Source of the DNA: Enoplosus armatus
Taxonomy: Eukaryota > Chordata > Actinopteri > Centrarchiformes > Enoplosidae
DNA length: 64,000 nt
NCBI RefSeq assembly: GCF_043641665.1
Contig: NC_092183.1
Coordinates: forward strand, 14,032,001 to 14,096,000
Direction of reading: 5' to 3'
The translations under genes and the position numbers were made by a program. The notes below the pieces were generated by a model. That model was given only the letters and a program-made list of their open reading frames with translations, was not told the DNA's origin and searched no databases. Shown one piece after another: positions 37,801-57,588 of this stretch; within the stretch, counting starts at the first letter, position 1; the number at the start of each line of letters is the position of its first letter.

Positions 37801-39119
37801 TTGCTGCTGCTGGGCCGGCTGCTGGTACCCCTGCTGCTGGCCATAGCTTGCCTGCTGGGCCTGGTAGCCAGGCTGTTGCTGGCCATATGCTGCTGGCTGG
37901 GAGTAGCTATTTTGGTTGTAACTGGCCGGTTGGCTGTTAGCATTGTAACTGAAAGAGAAAAAGCAAGACAGAGCATAAAGTTAAACAAAATAAGTATGTT
38001 CTTGTGGAATTCATTTCTTATTTGGTTCCTAGCTGAGGGGTACATACCTCTGTGGTGCAGTGGGAGCAGCCTGCTGGCCATAACCAGGGTAGGCAGACTG
38101 GGCAGTATAGCCTGGCTGAGAGCCATAAGACTGGGAGGCAGCTGGAGCAGCAGCAGCAGGAGTACTGTCATAACCACTGGCTCCATAACCCTGGGTTGAC
38201 TGGGAGTAGCTATGAGTGGTAGACTGGGCAGCAGGATAGCCAGCTGTGATAATACATAAATAGCAAAAAAAAAAAAATCCTTTACTTGTGTTTTTAATTG
38301 TACCATTTCTGATTTGGTGTGGTTCAAATTTAGAGCGAAGGCAGTGTGTCAACCAGAAATTATGTTGGTTTAAATCAAATATCACTTTAACCCCAACTTG
38401 CTTGTGGCTCAATTTCAATCTGTCGAACTCAGACCATGGCATGAAGTTCCAATCAGAACCACATCAAGAGTCTTTAATAACTGACCTGCTGCTGGCTGGC
38501 CATATGAGGACCCATACTGTTGTTGCTGCTGGGGGTAGCTTCCAGCTGCAGGTGTTGTCTGGGTGTAACTGCCGTCAGCAGCAGCAGGTTGGGCATATGA
38601 TCCATAACTCTGTTGACCATAGCTCTGCTGAAAGAAAAGAGCATGCTTTAGCTGCTAAGTAGAATAAGCACTGACTGCATCAAAAGTTTTGAGCAAATGT
38701 TTATTGCTTAAAAACTTACTAAAAAGATGAATATTGATTAATTCATTTATCATAATACTGAAATGTCCTAATCAGACAAACATCACAAGATGTCCTGTTG
38801 TGGGCTATCAGCTATGTTGGGACTTAATTACTTCCTGCCTCCAGTTTACCCTCATTGCAAATGTTGCATATATATATCTATATATAGATATCACTGGCCT
38901 GGCACAGAGTAATCCACAACAGTCAAATAACTACCTTGCTTTGTTAACTCTCACCTGTGCAGACTGCCCATAACTTTGTGAGGGCTGGGCAGCATAAGAG
39001 GCGTACCTGAAAAACACAAAACAGAGGTTTATTATATGGTCTCCCTTGAACCTGCAATCTTTGTTTACTAATGGAATTAATCTAAATTGTGTGTACAGGA
39101 CATAAACAATAAGTTATAC

Positions 39120-39150
<31 letters not shown>

Positions 39151-39915
39151 GACCACTTCCGTGTATCGCATGTAAGAAACAATTTGATTCTAACATACCT
39201 CCTAAATTGAGTCTGATATTTCCAACAACCACCTCAATCATAGATTGATTTCCGTCACTCAACTCATCACTTCAGTGAGGCCGTGAACTCATTCGATACT
39301 CAAAAATACTCATGCACACACACAAATATAAATACGTATTACATCCAATCACTTTAGTAAGTTAAATGAAGACTCTTACCCCTGCTGAGCACCGGTCTGA
39401 CTGTAGGAACTGTAATCTGCTAAACAAAAGTTACATGCTGGTTAGCTAACGTCTGAGCGAACAAAACATTTGTTTGGGCGCGAGCAGTGCTGCTAATGCT
39501 AGCACCACGTTACACAAACCAGACATTAATTTACACCTAAAATAAGTTCACTCGCATACGACATTCATTAAATGGGCCGAGGCTGCAAAACTAAGTAAGA
39601 CATATCGGCGCATGCAGTTTTGCATAATTTGTAATTTGGCGTCCATTATCAAATCCGTATGCAGAAATAATCCATCCGGTAGAAAATACAGTAACGACTC
39701 AATGAGCTAACATGACTAGCTAGCCGTTAGGCCTTGTGCCTAGCGCTAGCTAACGCCTAACGATATTCGATCATTTAAATCGAAAAGACCGATTACGCCG
39801 AGGGAATCTCTTAGAAAACAAATACAACTACTTAAGTGTTTAAATTAAATAAGACAAATTCTTCAAAATCAGTATAAAAGGTCACAATTCTCCACTCACC
39901 TGGAGCCGACGCCAT
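31822..39915 (-). CDS. ewsr1: EWS RNA-binding protein 1 (FET family)
   Basis: Nuclear RNA-binding FET protein with roles in transcription and splicing. Fifteen coding exons (listed separately) join in phase to 604 codons including the stop, so 603 residues against about 656 in human. Residues 1-235 form the Tyr/Gln/Ser-rich (SYGQ) low-complexity domain. About 236-300 is RGG1. About 320-405 is the RRM (IYITGL as RNP2, KGDATLSY at RNP1). About 406-460 is RGG2. About 463-492 is a RanBP2-type zinc finger ([23 protein letters not shown]). RGG3 follows, and then the PY-type nuclear signal ending in [10 protein letters not shown] cannot tell whether this is the ewsr1a or ewsr1b teleost duplicate. 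The gene is head-to-head with rhbdd3. Confidence 0.96.
32081..32437 (-). CDS. ewsr1: ewsr1 coding exon 14 (zinc finger, RGG3)
   Basis: Encodes [20 protein letters not shown], completing the RanBP2 zinc finger, then a Gly/Arg/Met RGG3 tail ending GGKMDMR. Acceptor TTTCAG, donor GTAGGA. Confidence 0.95.
32534..32660 (-). CDS. ewsr1: ewsr1 coding exon 13 (zinc finger, first half)
   Basis: Encodes [20 protein letters not shown] and [12 protein letters not shown], the first zinc-binding Cys. Acceptor TTTCAG, donor GTATGT. The zinc finger is split across this intron. Confidence 0.94.
32930..33040 (-). CDS. ewsr1: ewsr1 coding exon 12 (RRM end, RGG2)
   Basis: Encodes [20 protein letters not shown] then Met/Arg/Gly-rich [12 protein letters not shown]. 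Acceptor TTGTAG, donor GTAAAT. Confidence 0.94.
33134..33263 (-). CDS. ewsr1: ewsr1 coding exon 11 (RRM core)
   Basis: Encodes [20 protein letters not shown] and [20 protein letters not shown], the RNP1 region. Acceptor GTCAAG (slightly weak tract), donor GTGTGT. Confidence 0.94.
33346..33461 (-). CDS. ewsr1: ewsr1 coding exon 10 (RRM start)
   Basis: Encodes [20 protein letters not shown] and [21 protein letters not shown]2 and the first RRM helix. Acceptor TTGTAG, donor GTAAGG. Confidence 0.94.
33550..33579 (-). CDS. ewsr1: ewsr1 coding exon 9
   Basis: 30-bp exon, [10 protein letters not shown], joining the GG of RGG1 to the RRM. Acceptor CTACAG, donor GTGAGT; phase 1 at both ends, so skipping it would keep the frame. 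Confidence 0.88.
34149..34186 (-). CDS. ewsr1: ewsr1 coding exon 8 (tandem acceptor)
   Basis: Encodes [12 protein letters not shown], matching human SAGERGGFNKPG. The acceptor is TAGCAG, so the Ser is optional. Donor GTAAGT. Preceded by a 3.2-kb intron. Confidence 0.92.
34187..37404 (-). other. ewsr1 long intron 7
   Basis: 3.2-kb intron between the RGG1 exon and the GGFSKPG exon, by far the longest in the gene. AT-rich, without microsatellites or a recognised transposon. No extra exon was seen. Short open frames on both strands are unremarkable. Confidence 0.8.
37405..37564 (-). CDS. ewsr1: ewsr1 coding exon 7 (RGG1)
   Basis: Encodes [20 protein letters not shown] and [20 protein letters not shown]. 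Acceptor TTTCATAG, donor GTAAGT. Comparable to human FDRGGMSRGGRGG. Confidence 0.93.
37689..37948 (-). CDS. ewsr1: ewsr1 coding exon 6
   Basis: Encodes [20 protein letters not shown] and Gln-rich repeats to [10 protein letters not shown]. Acceptor CTTTCAG, donor GTAAGC. End of the SYGQ domain. Confidence 0.93.
38048..38243 (-). CDS. ewsr1: ewsr1 coding exon 5
   Basis: Encodes [20 protein letters not shown] and further YG-rich repeats ending QQAAPTAPQ. Acceptor ATCACAG, donor GTATGT. Confidence 0.93.
38486..38627 (-). CDS. ewsr1: ewsr1 coding exon 4 (tandem acceptor)
   Basis: Encodes [20 protein letters not shown] onward, with [17 protein letters not shown]. The acceptor is CAGCAG, so one Gln is optional. 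Donor GTCAGT. Confidence 0.93.
38955..39006 (-). CDS. ewsr1: ewsr1 coding exon 3
   Basis: Encodes [17 protein letters not shown] of the SYGQ domain. Acceptor TTTTTCAG, donor GTGAGA. Confidence 0.93.
39120..39151. repeat. (ATA)n microsatellite
   Basis: About ten ATA units in ewsr1 intron 2. Confidence 0.95.
39380..39419 (-). CDS. ewsr1: ewsr1 coding exon 2 (tandem acceptor)
   Basis: Encodes (A)[13 protein letters not shown]. The acceptor is TAGCAG: use of TAG starts the exon at 39419, use of CAG starts it at 39416 and drops one Ala. Donor GTAAGA. Confidence 0.92.
39900..39915 (-). CDS. ewsr1: ewsr1 coding exon 1
   Basis: ATG at 39915..39913; MASAP plus one base, then donor GTGAGT. A very short first coding exon, as in FET genes. 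Confidence 0.93.
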
Positions 39916-40829
39916 TTTAGTGTGCCTGTGTAAGACGACTGGACGGAGCTGGTTGCTGGAGAAATGTATTTGTCTACGCAGAAACCACAGAATCTCGCGA
40001 GATATACGCTCCCTTGCTCGAGCAGTGACTGAGCCCTCAAAAAACAACTAAATAAATAATAAGACGTCTAATATTTACTTTTTTGTAAAATATTGGATGA
40101 TTTGACACACTTTCAAAAAATAATACACATTTTTGTGGCAGAACTTGTTTTTTCTTCTTTCCTACACCATCACATCATGTCACGCCCTGCGCTCATTGAT
40201 GTTGAGTGTGGTATTTTATGATAATTTATTCATTTATTATCAAAACTGTTGGCAGTTTATTTTTCGTCCATTAACCTATGAATTATTTCAGCACTAGTAG
40301 TCATATGATTCATTTTTCAAAAGACAGGCCCAAAGATTTTGTAGTGTGACTTTGGCTATTTTTTATGCAAACCTATTGGCAGTGTGTCCAGTAGGTGGCG
40401 GCAGTGTACATTTGCTGCAGTTTGCCAACTGCCAAATACACAAAGAAGACATTGTGACGTAGTGCGGAAGTTGGCATCTAGCCTTCTCAAAATTTTTACG
40501 CAAGGATTTTTCTTATTACTCACGTGTAAACGCTACAGTTATTTTAGAATAGCAGTTCAATTCATTGGCTTGTCGGTGGCAGAGAGGATTTGATAATATA
40601 AATAGGAGTTTCTTTTGCAGTCAGTAACCACAGTTGTGAATTTATACCGTCATTATTAAGACTCCAGCTCGCACTCTCAATATTGTTAGAAATAAACAGG
40701 GCTATATATCTGTCCTCCTTTCATTTTTGCAAGGCGTTGTGTCTGTTATGGGCACAAGCAGGTGCTTGTTTGCCAGAATTATGCCACAAAAGGATAAGTG
40801 AGTGGAGAAACTACAGCTAATCCTGAATA
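39916..40829. promoter_or_regulatory. bidirectional ewsr1/rhbdd3 promoter interval
   Basis: 914 bp between the start codons of the divergent genes ewsr1 (-) and rhbdd3 (+). It holds both 5'UTRs and a TCTCGCGAGA palindrome 78 bp from the ewsr1 ATG. The rest is AT-rich, and transcription starts are not resolved. A possible rhbdd3 5' exon ends at a GTGAGT donor near 40797. Confidence 0.7.
39993..40002. promoter_or_regulatory. TCTCGCGAGA palindromic promoter element
   Basis: Perfect ten-base palindrome. This element is known from vertebrate housekeeping and bidirectional promoters and has been linked to Kaiso/ZBTB33. Placement just upstream of ewsr1 fits that role. Confidence 0.75.
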
Positions 40830-40992
40830 ATGCTTGATCGTATATTATCAGTATGGTTTTGTTTTGGATCAGATCGCCCTGGATTCTGCCTGGGAACATC
40901 TTTATTGATAGCACTCATGCTGCTGATGTATACTGGGGGCATCCAGGCAAGTCTCAGCTTAGGTCCAGGTGGAGACTTCCCAAGAGTCAGAG
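40830..40992 (+). CDS. rhbdd3: rhbdd3 coding exon 1
   Basis: MLDRILSVWFCFGSDRPGFC then the first membrane segment LLIALMLLMYTGG. Donor GTAACT. The first 14 residues are uncertain because TTTTGTTTTGGATCAG just before 40873 could be a splice acceptor. Confidence 0.7.
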
Positions 40993-43036
40993 GTAACTAC
41001 TCTATAATGATGCGTTTCATGGGATTACATGTAAATCTGATATTTTAGTGTTTGTGAGATCAAAGCATATAATTCAGTTTTCTCCCCCAACCCCTTTTCT
41101 CCTCCTCAGATGTGTTCCTGTATGCTGTCAGTCATGATGAGCTGCCCTCTCTGCTGGTCAGCGTTGCTCTCCTGCTGTTGGTTGGACCTTGTCAGGAGCG
41201 TCGCTGGGGAACGGTCGCCTTCCTCACCCTCTCCATCCTGACAATGACCATACTACCTCTTCTTTACGCCCTGGTCCTCTTTGTTGGTGGGGGTGAGGCA
41301 AGTCGGATCTGTGGTTACTCTGCCATCCAGCTGGCTCTGTTTACAGCGCAGTGTCGTCAGGTGTCACAGAGGAGGCTGCTGAGGTGTTTGCCAGTCTGGA
41401 TTCTTCCCTGGCTTCTTCTGCTGATTGGTCTGCTGCTGCTGCCTGGGACACCTGCTCTGCTTCACTTCTGCACAATATGCATCGGACACAACTGTATCCT
41501 TTCCTGCTTCTGCAGTCAATTAATGCACGCACTAAAATATAATCTCCAACAAACACATATTCTGGTTTTTAGAGGTACAGGTAATTTTTACCAAAGCCCA
41601 TTGTGTGTTCTTTCCTTTAGTTTTGATGGGTGCCTTAAAGCCCCTACACACCCATGGTAAATCCACACAGAGGTATCACTTATTTTGTATGATTAGACCT
41701 CAACTGAGGCTTGTTTGGGTGTGCGCAGACTACGCTTTATTGAGATCTGTCTCCCTTTGTTGTACTTGTTGGCGTGAGACAACTTGCACCTTTTTCATTC
41801 TTATTAGTACATAGAAATTGGTGACATCATGTAATTCCCAGCTGCCCCACTTCAATCTGAGCAGAGGTCTAATCCCGCACAGTAATCGCGAACACCTGTA
41901 TAAGTGTGCAGGGCCGGTAAAAGGCATTTAATAACACATTTAAATGTTTCATATATTCAGGTTTTCCCCTTGGAGCAGCACTCTTTTTAAATATTTTTTA
42001 AAACTATATTTAACCATGATTAATAACTTTCCTAATTATCTTTTATTCATGGCCTTGTTTTTATGTGTCTTGTTTCAGGCTTTGTAATGAAATTAGGAAA
42101 AATCATGGTGTTTAAAATGTAATCGCCTAGTATAGGCTTGTGATTTGTGGCTGAGGGTTTGAGCCGAAGTGTGCCCTCCCCCATCAAATCTATAATGAAG
42201 CTTATTTCCATATAAATAACACAATAGTTCTGTCTCAAGTCTTTTTTATGATACTTAATATACCCCTCAGATCATCAGCCCTTCATTGGGACATTACAGG
42301 AGCTGGAGGAGGCCCGGGTTTTGGACTTCATTCCTGATTGGGCTTATGTTCCCACTTCAGCCAGGTTCAGATTGCCCACCCACACTACCTCACTGAGGTG
42401 AGATTCATCCCGTTTACATCAAAAGTCTCACTGAATATTCACACTCACCACCTGCATGCATGACAGTGGCAGATTTCACCATTTTAACTTCAGTTGTTGT
42501 CACAGATCTAGATCACTTTCTCAGAGGATGCCTGTAGGTCAGGCAGCTGCTCCCCCCATGAGGGATCCATCTGTTTTGAGCCACCGCCCATGGGTGGATC
42601 CAGCACCTGCCTGGATATTTAAAGAGTCTGCTGCACAGTCTGAGGCTGAGGTGTTGGAGGAGCAGATGCTGAGGGCAGGGATACTGGCCTCATTACAGGA
42701 TGCTCCTGATGACCCTGATGCAAAAGTGGAGGTGCCCAAATCATCAGTTTCCTCTCTGCGGTTAGTAATTTAATATCATGTACATCATGTTGCATTTTAT
42801 ATGAATGATTTTATGTGATTTCAAGTAATCATTCACAGATTTCTAAAGGACCAATGTTTCCTCTCAGACTCCAGCAGCTGGAGAAGATGGGCTTCCCCAC
42901 AGAGAAAGCTGTAGTTGCTTTAGCGGCCTCAAAACAGCTAGATGGCGCCATTTCTCTGCTCATTGATGACAGCGTCGGAGAACAGGCTGTGGTAATATCA
43001 AAAGGGAAGAGCCCTCTGCCTCCGCAGAGCGCCTAG
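40830..43036 (+). CDS. rhbdd3: rhomboid domain-containing protein 3
   Basis: Multi-pass membrane protein of the rhomboid superfamily with a C-terminal UBA domain. Exons 40830..40992, 41110..41493, 42271..42397, 42506..42760 and 42868..43036 join in phase to 366 codons including TAG, so 365 residues against about 386 in human. About six hydrophobic segments fall in residues 18-182. The UBA domain (LQQLEKMGFPTEKAVVALAA) spans about 311-350. EEQMLRAGILASLQDAP and SSVSSLRL match human RHBDD3 closely. Ser125 (GYSA) and His173 (ALLHFC) sit near the positions of the rhomboid catalytic pair. The start at 40830 is the first in-frame ATG of an open frame; an acceptor-like AG at 40871-40872 means an upstream exon could replace it. 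The gene sits between ewsr1 and emid1, as in human. Confidence 0.92.
41110..41493 (+). CDS. rhbdd3: rhbdd3 coding exon 2 (rhomboid core)
   Basis: 128 codons, DVFLYAVSHDELPSLLVSVA to LLHFCTICIGHN, holding membrane segments 2-6. Acceptor CCTCAG. The donor GTATCC is weak but is the only one that restores frame into the next exon (GHN-Y-HQPFIG). Confidence 0.88.
41494..42270 (+). other. rhbdd3 intron 2
   Basis: 777-bp intron with no recognised content; open frames inside are short and unrelated. Confidence 0.8.
42271..42397 (+). CDS. rhbdd3: rhbdd3 coding exon 3
   Basis: Encodes HQPFIGTLQELEEARVLDFI and PDWAYVPTSARFRLPTH, the cytosolic region after the membrane domain. Acceptor CCCCTCAG, donor GTGAGA. 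Confidence 0.88.
42506..42760 (+). CDS. rhbdd3: rhbdd3 coding exon 4
   Basis: Encodes RSRSLSQRMPVGQAAAP to EVPKSSVSSLR. It contains EEQMLRAGILASLQD, a helical segment shared with human RHBDD3. Acceptor GTCACAG, donor GTTAGT. Confidence 0.92.
42868..43036 (+). CDS. rhbdd3: rhbdd3 terminal coding exon (UBA domain)
   Basis: Encodes the UBA domain with the MGFP loop, then VVISKGKSPLPPQSA and TAG. Acceptor CTCTCAG. Confidence 0.95.
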
Positions 43037-43814
43037 ACAACCTCATACTACTGGACTGACACAGTGTGTTTGCTCTTGTCCAGTAAACTGGACGTACATT
43101 ATGCTTGGGTTTTTTCTGAGCTTCAATATTAGATTTCCCCTGCGGGCTGCTGGTAGAACTATTTTAATGATCAGAATTCCTGTGGAAAAGTGGGAGGAAA
43201 GACTGAGTTGCTCTTTTTCCACGAGTCTAATGAAGTGTAGATGCAAACTGGACTGCTTTGGAGACAATTTCTGTATCATAAAATGTACATGGGAGAGAGT
43301 GGATGTCATTTATTTATGTTGTAATCATGTTTAATGAACAAATGAAGAGAGGTGACATGTTGTAAAAAACAAACAAACAATGAACATCATTTTATTACAC
43401 CAATCATCTAGACAGGATTATCTTAACACAATAACACATTTGCAAGAAAGAAAGTTTGAAATATGAAATGGTTACACAACAGCATACAAAATAAACTACA
43501 ACTGATCATTTTAAATAGTTTCACAATAAGTTTCATATAAGATGAAGAAACAGTCTTCATCAGGACAGTTTAAACAGTCTAAGTTTACCAACACAACAGT
43601 GGTAAAAAAATATGTTCAAGTTCCATTAACAGTTTTGCTATTTCCTGTGTGTGTGTGTTAAAGATCTTGAAATGGAATCTGCCAGATTTGTTTTCCTTTC
43701 AACATGTTTTATTTCATATTTATTTCGTATATGTTTTGTATAACTTATGACTGTTTTCGTTGATATGCAACCAAACCCAAATGCAAATGTTTGTGCTTTT
43801 TGTTGCACAGATTA

Positions 43815-43820
43815 AATAAA
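43815..43820 (+). terminator. rhbdd3 poly(A) signal candidate
   Basis: AATAAA, 779 bases after the rhbdd3 stop; a second AATAAA lies at 43490. Confidence 0.45.
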
Positions 43821-44249
43821 CTATTGTATATTAAATCACTTTTATCAGTCTGTACTTTTAAGTGGGGAAAACACTTACACCAGAAAACTACAAATCACCG
43901 TTAACAACATATATCTCAGTTAGAGTGGAGATGACTTCATCTTTTTAGTGCACTACATAACATTGAGTTAAACAATATGATAGAAGTATAACAAAATGAA
44001 TACTAGAAGAAGAGGTTTGTTTGTGTACTTGTGTCCTGCAAACTGTACATGCGCAATATACTTAAATAGTGGAATCTCTTCAGATTGCAGTTACATTGTG
44101 AAAGCAATACACACTCATATCCAGTCTATTTCCTCACATCTGATTCCTCCTTTAATCGATTACTCTCAATGACCCTTATTGTCCAGAACAGTTTGTAGCT
44201 TGAAGGGAGCACCACAGAAGATTTTTCCTTTTTTTCAAACATGAACATC

Positions 44250-44255
44250 TTTATT
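44250..44255 (-). terminator. emid1 poly(A) signal candidate
   Basis: Reverse-strand AATAAA, about 320 bases after the emid1 stop. Confidence 0.55.
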
Positions 44256-44573
44256 CTGAGGCTTTAGTTCTGTAGCCAAAGAAATGAGACAAGGAAGGAG
44301 TTGCTGGGTGTGTTAATGTAAAGATAAGTGTTTGGTTATGGAGATGGGTGGGGGTCACACTAGTTCTCAGGTTCCCAGTGGAGGAGGACATTGTGGAGTA
44401 TCAGTGGACTTTCCCTGAGGTGTCCCCCATCCTAAATCTGACAGTAAAGCCCAGAGAGGGTATCAGATAAGGTCTAAATCTGTTGAGTGCCGATGAGACC
44501 TATAGGAGGGGGAGTCAACCCAGTCTGTGATCCTCAGGGTGAGCGAGGGGGTGGGGGGGTAGGGGTTGGGGGG

Positions 44574-55811
<11,238 letters not shown>

Positions 55812-55975
55812 CTGTCACAGAAGATAAAGAGAGAGAAAGATGTCACCGCTGTGGCTTGGACTTGAAGTTATACTGACTTCTTAAACTTGATTTGTTTGAT
55901 GTCCCAATACTAATATCTGTAAAACAAGTTTAATGGAAATCAGTTCAAATGTTTTTTGCAGTATGCTGCTGACAT

Positions 55976-56220
55976 TAGAGCTGAGAGGATTAGTGGATTT
56001 ATTGAATCATTATTTAAGCAAAATCACCAAAGATTCTCTGGTTTTAGCTACTCAAATGTGAGGATTTGCTGTTTTTCTCTATTTTAAATCATTGAAAATT
56101 GAACATCTTTGGGTTTTGGACTGAAAATGAGACAACTGAAGACATCGCCCTGGGTTCTGGGAAATTATAATGGTCATTTTTCACTATTTTATAAATCGAT
56201 AATGAAAATGATCATCGAAA
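55976..56220. mobile_element. teleost MITE-like repeat, partial, opposite orientation
   Basis: Carries the same family consensus as 44923-45293, reverse-complemented: CTCAAATGTGAGGATTTGCT, CATCTTTGGGTTTTGGACTG, TAAATCGATAATGAAAATGA. The family ends are degraded and no inverted pair remains. Confidence 0.7.
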
Positions 56221-57545
56221 GTCACCATGACAGACAGACAAACATGGGTGAAACATATAGCATGTTCATTAAAGTACTGAGGTGATGCAAACACATGAAT
56301 CATCCAGGATATATGTCCTAGGATTCAATGCAGAAAGTAGTATGTATTCTCAACTGACCCAACTTCCAAATACTATAATAATATTAATAGGCTGCAGGTG
56401 CAATATGTCATTTTGTGTTTAATCTAATCACTCCAATGATATGGAAGTTACACAGGCTGTGAGGTGCTACTGCATCCTCCAGGTGAGCTTCTTACTATCA
56501 GCCAGAAAGAGCTGACAAGAAGTCAACAGGGGTGTAGAGAAGACAGAAATGGAAATCACCACAGACAGTTGCAGCTTTCGTCTCTGTTAGATTTCCAAGA
56601 GACAAACAGTGTGCATGCTGCGTCTCTGCCAAGTTGCTTTCCTTTTGCCTTTTTTCTTTATGGAGTATAAAATCGCAAAGCCTGGGAGAGAGGGCGTGTA
56701 AAGACAAACAATAGTTTCCTTGTGCAGAGAGAATGGGTCTCGGCTCGCATTCTGTCTTGCCTTCATTTTATGAAGTGTGGGAGTTTGTGTCCCTGGGTTC
56801 TGGATGTTTTGAATGGGCAGACCTTTGTGGAAATGCTAGACTGACTCCTTTGTCTGGCCTGGTCTGGCTCTGGTCGGCCCAGGTGCCCCTGATACAAACA
56901 AGAGGCTGGGTTCAGCACCTCATTAGCCACCAGGAAGCACGTCTTTGCCATTCAGTGGCCAGCAACCAGAGTCAACGCCAAGTGCTAAACTAAAAGAAGC
57001 CATGAAACAGCACCTGCAGCACCGAGCTGGAGCAGGAGAACCGTATTCTTCTTTAACAGCCTCCCTTATTGTAACATCAGATCTGTCTCCATCCACTGCA
57101 GACCCAGGGAAGGAAAACGGAGAGCTTATTGTCATGAAGAAAAATAAACGTTTGGGAACTTAAGAAAGCATAACGGGTTTAGTGATTACCCAAAGAGGGG
57201 AGAGAGAGGGCAAAGGAGGAGTATGAAAAGTACACAGAACACATGGTTTTGGGTAAACTGAGACTGCTCCAATAATTCCCCCTCCTCAACCTCTGCGCTC
57301 ATGATTTGACTGTTTTGGGTTCTGGGTATTTCTCAAAGGATTACAAGTGTAGATGGATTTAAACCATGTAAGACCTGAGACTGAAATGTTATGGCATGCA
57401 CTCTAGATTGCAGAAAACTCTTCCACATTTTTGATAACAATATATAAACCTCGAGCAGAGACGAGGAGAACACACACTTTGATCTGCTCTTCACTCGTCT
57501 GCACCGCACTTCAGTCCACATGGAGAAGACTGCGGAGACAAAGAG

Positions 57546-57547
<2 letters not shown>

Positions 57548-57586
<39 letters not shown>
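57548..57586. repeat. (GT)n microsatellite
   Basis: About 19 GT units. Confidence 0.96.

Positions 57587-57588
<2 letters not shown>

Larger units (their letters stand above)
43037..44573. other. convergent 3' region of rhbdd3 and emid1
   Basis: Shared tail-to-tail 3' flank. Forward AATAAA hexamers occur at 43490-43495 and 43815-43820 (rhbdd3). Reverse-strand hexamers are at 44255..44250 and 43396..43391 (emid1). If distal sites are used, the 3'UTRs would overlap antisense. Confidence 0.6.
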
